A program made the translations under genes and the position numbers. This document shows positions 1 to 7,225 of a DNA stretch of 64,000 nt, piece by piece. How positions within the stretch are numbered: position 1 is the stretch's first letter; the number at the start of each line of letters is the position of its first letter. Location of the stretch: contig NZ_QCZF01000001.1 in the NCBI RefSeq assembly GCF_003075095.1, forward strand, positions 558,001 to 622,000, in the 5' to 3' direction. The notes beneath the pieces were generated by a model. It ran no database searches and was not told the origin of the DNA. It saw nothing but the letters and a program-made list of their open reading frames with translations. The DNA comes from Blastococcus litoris (lineage in GTDB: Bacteria > Actinomycetota > Actinomycetes > Mycobacteriales > Geodermatophilaceae).

Positions 1-1890
1 GTCGTCGACCGATCCGGAGAACGGCGCGCTGACCTACGCGTGGAACTTCGGGGACGGCGGCACCTCGACCGAGGCGAAGCCGACGCACCCGTACGCGGCG
101 GCCGGCGACTACCAGGTGACGCTGACGGTCACCGACCCGCAGAACGCCAGCGACCCGGAGACGAAGACCGTCACCGTCACCGCCCCGCCGAACCAGCCGC
201 CGACGTCGGCGTTCACGTTCACGCCGAACGCCCTGAGCGTCGCGTTCGACGGCACGTCGTCGACCGATCCGGAGAACGGCGCGCTGACCTACGCGTGGGA
301 CTTCGGGGACGGCGGGACCTCGACCGAGGCGAAGCCGACGCACCCGTACTCCGCCGGGGGCACCTACCCGGTGACGCTCGTCGTGAAGGACCCGGCCGGG
401 AACACCGGCAGCTCGACCCAGCAGGTGCAGGTCACCGACCCGGGCACCCCACCGCAGGGCATCGCCGTGGACTCGTTCGGCCGGACGGTCGGCAACGGGT
501 GGGGCTCGGCCGACACGGGCGGGGCGTGGACCGTGCTGAACGGCCCGGGCGCGTCGTCGTCGGTGTCGGCCGGCGCCGGGCGCCTGCAGTTCGGCACCGC
601 GGGTCACACCTCGTACTTCACCCTCGGGGGCGTCTCCGCCGGTGACGTCGCGGTGCAGGGCACGTTCACGCTCGACACGCCGCCGACCGGCGGCGGGGTG
701 TTCGCCTCGCTCGTCGCCCGGCGGGTCGACGCCGCGAACATGTACCGCGCGATCGTCAAGTTCGTGAACGACGGCCGGGTCACGCTGACGATCGCCCGCA
801 TGGCAGGGGGGACGGAGACCACCCTCCGCGGGATCACCGTCCCCGGGCTCACCTACACCCCGGGCACGCCGCTGCTGGTGCGCTTCGACGTGAGCGGTGC
901 GTCGACGATGGACCTGCGGGCGAAGGTGTGGGCGGCCGGCACGCCGGAGCCGACGGCCTGGCAGAACACCACCACCGACAGCACCGCCGCCCTGCGGGTG
1001 CCCGGGGCCATCGGCGGCACGGTCTACGTCTCCGGTTCGGCGACGGCACTGCCCGTGCGGTTCTCGGTCGACGACTGGTGGGCCGGCGCCTCCGGAACCG
1101 CACCGGGCACGACCCCGCCGGCGAACCAGCCGCCCACGGCAGCGTTCACGCACGTGGCGACCGGGCTGAGCGTGGCGTTCGACGGGACGTCGTCGACCGA
1201 TCCGGAGAACGGCGCGCTGACCTACGCGTGGGACTTCGGGGACGGCGGGACCTCGACCGAGGCCAAGCCGACGCACCCGTACGCGGCGGCCGGCGACTAC
1301 CAGGTGACCCTGACGGTCACCGACCCGCAGAACGCCAGCGACCCGGAGACGAAGACCGTCACCGTGACCGCCCCGCCGCCGCCGAACCAGGCGCCGACGG
1401 CTGCGTTCACGTACACCGCGACGAACCTGAGCGTGGCGTTCGACGGGACGTCGTCGACCGATCCGGAGAACGGCGCGCTGACCTACGCGTGGAGCTTCGG
1501 CGACGGGGGGACCTCGACCGAGGCGACGCCGACGCACCCGTACGCGGCGGCCGGCGACTACCAGGTGACGCTGACGGTCACCGACCCGCAGAGCGCCAGC
1601 GACCCGGAGACGAAGACCGTGTCGGTCAGCGCCGGTGGTCCGCCGCCGAACCAGGCGCCGACGGCCGCGTTCACGTACGCCGCCACGGGGCTGAGCGTGG
1701 CGTTCGACGGGACGTCGTCGACCGATCCGGAGAACGGCGCGCTGACCTACGCGTGGAACTTCGGGGACGGCGGGACCTCGACCGAGGCGACGCCGACGCA
1801 CCCGTACGCGGCGGCGGGCGACTACCAGGTGACGCTCACGGTCACCGACCCGCAGAACGCCACCGACCCGGAGACCAAGCAGGTGACCGT
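1..1890 (+). repeat. PKD-coding DNA repeats, five near-identical units
   Basis: Units lie at about 1-175 (partial), 200-385, 1138-1370, 1396-1630 and 1660-1890. Their cores, for example around 250-300, 1186-1232, 1440-1492 and 1702-1756, are almost identical at the nucleotide level, including third codon positions. The linker and jelly-roll parts differ more. This implies recent duplication or gene conversion, not only selection on the protein. Confidence 0.85.
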
Positions 1891-2566
1891 CACCGCAGCG
1901 GCCACGCCGCCCATCGCGGCCGACGCCTTCGCCCGCACGGTCACCAGCGGGTGGGGGGACGCCGACACCGGTGGACCCTGGACGGTCTCCGTCCCGCTGG
2001 GTGCCGCATCGGTGTCGGGCGGCGCCGGGCACCTGGACGTGACCCGGACGGGCGGGACCTCCTCGGCCCTGCTCAACGGCGTCTCGGCGCGGGACCTGGC
2101 GCTGCAGGCGGCGGTCTCCCTCGACCGCCAGCCCGCGGGTGGCGCCAACCACGTCACGGTCTCCACGCGGCGGGTCAGCGCCTCGACCATGTACGAGACG
2201 ATCCTGAAGTTCTCCCCGAGCGGGACGGTGAACCTCACGCTGTCGAGGAAGGTCGGCAACGTCAACACGACGCTGCAGGCGCTGACCATCCCCGGGCTCA
2301 CCTACACGTCGGGGACCGTCCTCCAGCTCCGGCTCGAGGTGGTCGGGTCGGGCCCGACGACGTTGCGGGCGAAGCTGTGGGTCGACGGGACCGCCGAGCC
2401 CGCCGCGTGGCAGGTGAGCGCGACCGACGCGGCCTCCGAGCTGCAGGTCGCCGGGGCGGTCGGGACCACCCTCTACGTCTCGTCGGCGGCCACGACGATC
2501 CCGGGCCGGCTGAACCTGGACGACTGGTGGATCGGCCAGCCCGGAGCGGTCCGGCCCACTCCCTGA
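2..2566 (+). CDS. Secreted PKD-repeat protein, C-terminal part (5' end outside window)
   Basis: The frame is open from base 2, so the true start lies upstream; 854 residues are visible. They comprise five PKD (Ig-like) repeats, the first cut by the window edge, each with the signature ALTYAWxFGDGGTSTE, then THPY and YQVTLTVTDP. Between them are two jelly-roll-like modules of about 205 residues (bases roughly 460-1090 and 1910-2535) sharing GWGxADTGG, GLTYTxGT and a closing VDDWW or LDDWW. PKD domains are known from extracellular and surface proteins, often carbohydrate-binding. No membrane anchor or sortase motif is visible; the chain ends GAVRPTP. It sits beside the exopolysaccharide locus and is closed by a strong hairpin, so a surface or matrix role is inferred. 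Enzymatic activity cannot be judged without the N-terminus. Confidence 0.85.
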   Translation, partial: SSTDPENGALTYAWNFGDGGTSTEAKPTHPYAAAGDYQVTLTVTDPQNASDPETKTVTVTAPPNQPPTSAFTFTPNALSVAFDGTSSTDPENGALTYAWDFGDGGTSTEAKPTHPYSAGGTYPVTLVVKDPAGNTGSSTQQVQVTDPGTPPQGIAVDSFGRTVGNGWGSADTGGAWTVLNGPGASSSVSAGAGRLQFGTAGHTSYFTLGGVSAGDVAVQGTFTLDTPPTGGGVFASLVARRVDAANMYRAIVKFVNDGRVTLTIARMAGGTETTLRGITVPGLTYTPGTPLLVRFDVSGASTMDLRAKVWAAGTPEPTAWQNTTTDSTAALRVPGAIGGTVYVSGSATALPVRFSVDDWWAGASGTAPGTTPPANQPPTAAFTHVATGLSVAFDGTSSTDPENGALTYAWDFGDGGTSTEAKPTHPYAAAGDYQVTLTVTDPQNASDPETKTVTVTAPPPPNQAPTAAFTYTATNLSVAFDGTSSTDPENGALTYAWSFGDGGTSTEATPTHPYAAAGDYQVTLTVTDPQSASDPETKTVSVSAGGPPPNQAPTAAFTYAATGLSVAFDGTSSTDPENGALTYAWNFGDGGTSTEATPTHPYAAAGDYQVTLTVTDPQNATDPETKQVTVTAAATPPIAADAFARTVTSGWGDADTGGPWTVSVPLGAASVSGGAGHLDVTRTGGTSSALLNGVSARDLALQAAVSLDRQPAGGANHVTVSTRRVSASTMYETILKFSPSGTVNLTLSRKVGNVNTTLQALTIPGLTYTSGTVLQLRLEVVGSGPTTLRAKLWVDGTAEPAAWQVSATDAASELQVAGAVGTTLYVSSAATTIPGRLNLDDWWIGQPGAVRPTP

Positions 2567-2581
2567 CCGCGACGACCCCGG

Positions 2582-2611
2582 CCTGCTCACCCCTCCGGAG
2601 GGGTGAGCAGG
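2582..2611. terminator. Perfect 30-base palindrome behind the PKD gene
   Basis: Bases 2582-2596 are the exact reverse complement of 2597-2611 (arm CCTGCTCACCCCTCC), with no loop base, 15 bases after the PKD stop codon. No T-tract follows, as is common for high-GC actinomycete terminators. It separates the PKD gene from the flippase. Confidence 0.6.
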
Positions 2612-2663
2612 TCAGGGGCTCGTCCCGCGCTCCCCGGCCTGGCACCCTGGGACCCGAGCCCGG

Positions 2664-4094
2664 GTGCGCCCGGATCGGGAGAGCCGGCCAGGACGAGGGT
2701 CCTCGGCCGACGTGGACACGGGGGTGGTGACGACGACGGGGACGACGGAAGCCCCGGCCGTCGCGTCGGCGGTCCCCCTGCGCACCACGCTCCTCGGTGC
2801 CGCCCGCAGCGGTGGCGTCCGGATGCTGGTGCTCCCGGTGAGCGCCCTGCTCGGCGTCGTGGTGACCCGCCTGATCGTGGAGAACTACGGGACCGCCTCC
2901 TACGCCCAGTACGGGCTCCTCGTGGCGATCGGCACGCTGCTGCCGTTCGCCGACCTCGGGGTCTCCGCCGCGGTGATGAACGCCGTCGGCGCATCGGACC
3001 ACCCGTCGACCGACCCCCGCGTGCGCGGCGTGCTGATCACGTCCCTGCGGATCCTCGTCGGCGGTGCGACCGTCGTGTCGCTGGTCGCGGTGGCGATCAC
3101 CGTGGCCGGGCTGTGGCCGAGCCTGCTCGGGCCGGGGCTGATGCCGGGGTCCGGGCCGCTCGTCGCGATGGCGTGCCTGATCCTCATCGCCGTCGCCATG
3201 CCGTTCGGTGTGGGGCAGCGGATCCTCGCCGGGCTGGGCAAGAACCACGTCTCGATCGCGGTCAACGGGTTCCAGACGCCGCTGGTCCTCACCGCGCTGG
3301 CGCTGCTGCTGTGGCTGGACGTCCCCGCCGGGCCCGCCGTCGCGGTGCTCGCCTACGGGGCGACGCTGCTCCTCGCCGCGGTCTGCCTGGTCCTGGCGGC
3401 GCGACGGATCCGGCCGATGCTGCGGGCGGCGGTCAGCGGCGCCCTCCGGGTGCGCACCGTGACCGGCGGGCGGGTCCTCGACGTCGCCTGGCCGATGCTC
3501 GTGCAGATGATCGCCCTCCCGATCGCGATGCAGACCGACCGCATCGTGCTCAGCCACCGGGCCGGGACCGACACGCTCGCCGAGTACAACCTCGCCGCCC
3601 AGATGTTCACGCCGATCTGGGCGGTCATCAGCGCCGCGGGCGTGACCCTCTGGCCGGTCTTCGCGAAGGCGCGGGCCCGCGGCTCGACCGACTCGCCGGC
3701 GTCGATGGCGCTGGTCTTCGGCGGGATGGCCGCGCTCATGGCGGTGGGCATCGCCCTGGCGTCGCCGTTCCTCGCCGACCTCGCCTCGGGCGGCCGCATC
3801 GAGCTCGGGCCGCTCCTGGTGGTCAGCTTCGTCGTCCTGATGGTGCTGCAGGGCCTGAAGTACCCGCTCGGCATGTTCATGACCGACGCCCGGGGGCTCC
3901 GTTTCCAGGCGCTGGTGATCGTCGCGATGCTGCCGCTCAACGTCGGCCTCTCGTGGTGGCTCGCCGGCCCGCTGGGCGCCGCCGGGCCGGTGATCGGGTC
4001 GGCCGTCGGCGTGCTCTGCTCGCAGGTCGTGGCCAACGCCCTCTACATCCGGCGGGAGCTCCGGCGGCGGGCCGCGGCCGGGGCCACGGCGTGA
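2664..4094 (+). CDS. Polysaccharide flippase (Wzx/MOP-family membrane protein)
   Basis: A very hydrophobic protein of up to 476 residues with at least ten membrane segments and a GAARSGGVRMLVLPVSALLG start typical of the polysaccharide-transporter (MOP) superfamily. Family members flip lipid-linked oligosaccharide repeat units across the cytoplasmic membrane. The GTG at 2664 gives the longest frame; GTG 2712 (about 460 residues) is equally plausible because the first 16 residues look non-coding. The stop overlaps the next start as GTGA (4091-4094), so translation is coupled to the glycosyltransferase gene. Position in a glycosyltransferase/Wzz/Wzy locus supports the role. The carried sugar cannot be told. 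Confidence 0.8.
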   Translation: MRPDRESRPGRGSSADVDTGVVTTTGTTEAPAVASAVPLRTTLLGAARSGGVRMLVLPVSALLGVVVTRLIVENYGTASYAQYGLLVAIGTLLPFADLGVSAAVMNAVGASDHPSTDPRVRGVLITSLRILVGGATVVSLVAVAITVAGLWPSLLGPGLMPGSGPLVAMACLILIAVAMPFGVGQRILAGLGKNHVSIAVNGFQTPLVLTALALLLWLDVPAGPAVAVLAYGATLLLAAVCLVLAARRIRPMLRAAVSGALRVRTVTGGRVLDVAWPMLVQMIALPIAMQTDRIVLSHRAGTDTLAEYNLAAQMFTPIWAVISAAGVTLWPVFAKARARGSTDSPASMALVFGGMAALMAVGIALASPFLADLASGGRIELGPLLVVSFVVLMVLQGLKYPLGMFMTDARGLRFQALVIVAMLPLNVGLSWWLAGPLGAAGPVIGSAVGVLCSQVVANALYIRRELRRRAAAGATA

Positions 4095-5242
4095 CCGCCA
4101 CGGGCCGCCGGGTGCTCGTGGCCCACCCGGGCGCGGAGCTGTACGGCTCCGACCGGATGCTGGCCGAGTCCGTCTCCGGGCTGGTCGAGGCCGGGCACCG
4201 GGTCGTGGTGGCGCTGCCGGGGTCCGGTCCGCTGGCCGGTGAGCTCCGCGCCCGCGGCGCCGAGGTGGTCACCTGCCGCATGCCGGTCCTGCGCAAGGCC
4301 GCGCTGCGCCCGGCCGGTCTGCTGGCCCTGGTGCGCGACGCGCTGCTGGGCCTCGCTCCGGCGGTGCGGCTGCTGCGCGCGGCCGGCCGCGACGGCGTCT
4401 ACGTCAGCACCATCACCATCCCGTCGTGGGTGCTGCTCGGGCGCCTCCTCGGGCGCCGGGTCACCGTGCACGTGCACGAGGCGGAGCGGTCGGCCGCGCG
4501 GCTGGTCAAGGTGGTCCTCGCGCTGCCGGTGCTCGCCGCGCACGCGGTCGTGGTCAACAGCCGGTACAGCCGCGACGTCCTCCTCGACTCCCTGCCCCGC
4601 CTCGGCCGGCGGGCCACCGTCGTCTACAACGGCGTGGCAGGTCCCCGCACCGTCACGCCGCCGCGTGCCCGGCTCGACCGGCCCGTCCGCCTGGCGTTCG
4701 TGGGCCGGCTCTCGCCGCGCAAGGGCCCGCAGGTCGCCGTGGCGGCGCTCGCCGGCCTGGTGGAGCGCGGGGTGGACGCCCACCTCCAGCTGCTCGGCTC
4801 CGTCTTCCCGGGATACGAGTGGTTCGAGGCGGAGCTCCGCGACCAGGTCCGCGACGCCGGCCTGCAGCAGCGCGTCCACTTCGCGGGGTTCGTCCCCGAC
4901 GTCTGGGCGCCGCTCGCCACCGCCGACGTCGTCCTGATCCCCTCGACGGTCGACGAGCCGTTCGGCAACACGGCCGTCGAGGCGGTCCTGGCCGCCCGGC
5001 CGCTGGTCGTCAGCGACACCAGCGGCCTCCGGGAGGCCGGCGCCGGCTACCCGTCCGCGCAGGCGGTCGAGCCCGGGGACGCGACGGCCTGGGCCGAAGC
5101 TGTGCAGCGGGTCGTCGACGAGTGGCCGCGGTACCGCGACCAGGCGGTGGCCGACGTCCGGGAAGCGGTACGGCGTCACGACCCGGCCCGGTACCGCGCC
5201 GAGATCGCCCGGCTGGTCACGGCACCCGGGGACGCGGCATGA
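4091..5242 (+). CDS. Glycosyltransferase, GT4 (GT-B fold)
   Basis: 383 residues starting at GTG 4091, which overlaps the flippase stop. The N-terminal Rossmann half opens with VLVAHPGAELYGSDRMLAES. The C-terminal half has the nucleotide-sugar motif FVGRLSPRKGPQ and the paired glutamates of the GT4 E-x7-E element in DEPFGNTAVEAV. Such retaining enzymes add one sugar from an activated donor to a lipid-linked acceptor on the cytoplasmic face. It is second in a coupled three-gene unit: flippase, this gene, then the GT2 whose ATG overlaps the stop here as ATGA. Donor and acceptor are unknown. Confidence 0.85.
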   Translation: MTATGRRVLVAHPGAELYGSDRMLAESVSGLVEAGHRVVVALPGSGPLAGELRARGAEVVTCRMPVLRKAALRPAGLLALVRDALLGLAPAVRLLRAAGRDGVYVSTITIPSWVLLGRLLGRRVTVHVHEAERSAARLVKVVLALPVLAAHAVVVNSRYSRDVLLDSLPRLGRRATVVYNGVAGPRTVTPPRARLDRPVRLAFVGRLSPRKGPQVAVAALAGLVERGVDAHLQLLGSVFPGYEWFEAELRDQVRDAGLQQRVHFAGFVPDVWAPLATADVVLIPSTVDEPFGNTAVEAVLAARPLVVSDTSGLREAGAGYPSAQAVEPGDATAWAEAVQRVVDEWPRYRDQAVADVREAVRRHDPARYRAEIARLVTAPGDAA

Positions 5243-6210
5243 CGCACGTGACGATCGGCGTCCTGACGTTCCGGAGGCCCGACGACCTCGCCGCCGCGCT
5301 GCCGGCGCTGCTCGAGCAGGCCGCCGCTGCGGAGCGGCCGGACCGGCGGGTGGACGTGCTCGTGGTCGACAACGACCCGGCCGGCAGCGGGCGGGAGACG
5401 GCTGCCGCGTTCGATTCGCCGCGGCTGCGCTACGTCGTCGAGCCCACCCCCGGTATCGCGGCCGCGCGCAACCGGGCCCTGGAGGAGGCCGCGGACGCGA
5501 CGTTCCTCGTCTTCGTCGACGACGACGAGCGCCCGCACGCCGGGTGGCTGGAGCACCTGCTGGGCACCCAGGAGCGGACCGGTGCCGCGGCCGTCGCCGG
5601 CGCGGTGGTCTCGGCGTTCCCGGGTGAGCTGGACCCGTGGGTCGCCGCCGGCCGCTTCTTCGACCGGCGCCGGCTGTCCACCGGCACCCCGATCGACGTC
5701 GCGGCCACCAACAACCTGCTCCTCGACATGGCCGTGGTCCGGGCGGCCGGCCTGCGCTTCGACGCGGCCTTCGGTCTCAGCGGCGGCAGCGACACCCTCT
5801 TCACCCGGCAGCTGACCGCCGGCGGCGCGCTCATGGTGTGGTGCGACGAGGCGGTGGTGACCGACGAGGTGCCGGCCGTCCGCGTCACCCCCGACTGGGT
5901 CCTGCGCCGGGCCTACCGGTCGGGCAACTCGGCGAGCCGCGTCGACGTGGTCCTCGCCGCCGGGGCGTGGCAGCGGGCGCGGGCGCGCACCCGGGCCCTG
6001 ACCCGAGGCCTGCCCCGGTTGCTCGGCGGCGGGCTGCGGTGGTCGCTCGGCGTGCTCACCGCCCGGCCGGCCCACCGGGCCCGCGGCCTGCGCACGGCGG
6101 CCCGGGGCGCCGGCATGCTCACCGGCGCCTTCGGGCTGGTCTACCAGGAGTACCGGCGCGGTGCGGCTGCGTCAGGTCCGGCGTCCGTCAGGACGACGCG
6201 CGCGGGCTGA
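5239..6210 (+). CDS. Glycosyltransferase, GT2 (GT-A fold)
   Basis: 323 residues with an N-terminal GT-A domain: VTIGVLTFRRPDDL at the start, DVLVVDNDPAGS around residue 40, and the metal-binding VFVDDDERPHAGW near residue 95. The C-terminal third is basic and amphipathic and may touch the membrane. The ATG overlaps the preceding stop (ATGA at 5239-5242). Inverting GT2 enzymes extend lipid-linked sugars. The stop at 6210 lies 23 bases inside the convergent minus-strand glycosyltransferase, so the two 3' ends overlap. The sugar is unknown. Confidence 0.85.
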   Translation: MTHVTIGVLTFRRPDDLAAALPALLEQAAAAERPDRRVDVLVVDNDPAGSGRETAAAFDSPRLRYVVEPTPGIAAARNRALEEAADATFLVFVDDDERPHAGWLEHLLGTQERTGAAAVAGAVVSAFPGELDPWVAAGRFFDRRRLSTGTPIDVAATNNLLLDMAVVRAAGLRFDAAFGLSGGSDTLFTRQLTAGGALMVWCDEAVVTDEVPAVRVTPDWVLRRAYRSGNSASRVDVVLAAGAWQRARARTRALTRGLPRLLGGGLRWSLGVLTARPAHRARGLRTAARGAGMLTGAFGLVYQEYRRGAAASGPASVRTTRAG

Positions 6211-7225
6211 CCGCCCGGCGCCGCCGCACGGCGACGGCGTCCCGGTAGGCGGCCAGGTGGGCGCTGCCGGCCTCGCGCCAGCCGCGGCGGGCGAGGTCGG
6301 GCCGGGCGTCGCGCGGCAGGGAGCCGGCCGAGCGCAGCGCCGACTCCAGCGCCCCGGCGTCCAGGGGGCCGGGGTAGCGCAGCACCCACTCGGGACCGAC
6401 CTCGTCGGCGAGCCGCCCGGTCACCTCGTTGTCGGGCAGCAGCACCGGGCGGTCGAGCGACAGCGCCATGAGAGCCGCCCCGGAGTTGTGCATCTCCCGG
6501 TAGGGCAGCACGACGAGTGCGGAGCGGCTGACCTCGGTGACGAGGTCCTCGTCGCTGAGGTGCGCCAGCCGCAGCTCGACGCGCCGGTCGCCACCGGCGG
6601 TGGCGCGCACCCGGTCGGCCAGGTCGGCGTCGGCGGGGCGGCCGGCGACGGTGAGCGTGGCGCCGTCCAGCCCGGCGCCCCGGAAGACCCGCACCAGCTC
6701 CTCGACCCCCTTGTACGGCCGGACGAGGCCGACGAAGGCGAGGTGCCGCGGGTCGCGCTCGGTGCGGGGGAGCGCCTCGAACCAGTCGCGGTAGTGACCG
6801 TGCGGGACGGTGACCACCGGCGTGCCGGCCGCGACCGGGGTCTCGTCGTTCAGCCTGATCACCAGCGTCGTCCACCGGTCGGTCAGGGCCAGCAGCAGCC
6901 GGGTCGCGGGGTCGGCGGCCTCGTGCGGGCGCACGTTGTGGGCGGTGCGGACCAGCGCCGTCCCGGTGGCGCGCAGCCGCAGGAGCAGGACGAGGAACAG
7001 CAGCCGCCTCAGCCGGGCCCGCAGCGGGGTGCTGCCCTCGGCCAGGATCTCCGGCCAGTGCACGTGGAAGACGTCGTAGCGCCAGGTGAGCGCCCGCTTC
7101 CAGCTGAACGTCGCGACCTCGACGCCCGGTGTCGAGGCGAGGCTGCGGGCCAGCAGGACCACGTACGGGTTGGTGGTGGGGCGCGGGTCGGGGAACGACT
7201 GCAGCACGCGCAGCGGACGGGTCAC
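6188..7225 (-). CDS. Glycosyltransferase, GT4 (GT-B fold)
   Basis: 345 residues from GTG 7225, which overlaps the stop of the upstream polymerase fusion by four bases (GTGA on the minus strand), so both are one transcription and translation unit. It begins VTRPLRVLQSFPDPRPTTNP. Recognisable elements are DVFHVHWPE, VRTAHNVRPHE, the donor-site FVGLVRPYKGVEEL, and LPYREMHNSGAALMALSLD near the C-terminus in place of the classical E-x7-E. It belongs to the same polysaccharide pathway by position. Donor specificity is not predictable. Confidence 0.82.
   Translation of the reverse strand: MTRPLRVLQSFPDPRPTTNPYVVLLARSLASTPGVEVATFSWKRALTWRYDVFHVHWPEILAEGSTPLRARLRRLLFLVLLLRLRATGTALVRTAHNVRPHEAADPATRLLLALTDRWTTLVIRLNDETPVAAGTPVVTVPHGHYRDWFEALPRTERDPRHLAFVGLVRPYKGVEELVRVFRGAGLDGATLTVAGRPADADLADRVRATAGGDRRVELRLAHLSDEDLVTEVSRSALVVLPYREMHNSGAALMALSLDRPVLLPDNEVTGRLADEVGPEWVLRYPGPLDAGALESALRSAGSLPRDARPDLARRGWREAGSAHLAAYRDAVAVRRRRAVSPRASS

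Noticed and set aside
2603-5242. Apparent fusion of an arginine-rich region to the 4091 glycosyltransferase
   Set aside because: The region before 4091 is an out-of-frame shadow of the flippase; GTG 4091 with a GTGA overlap explains the start.
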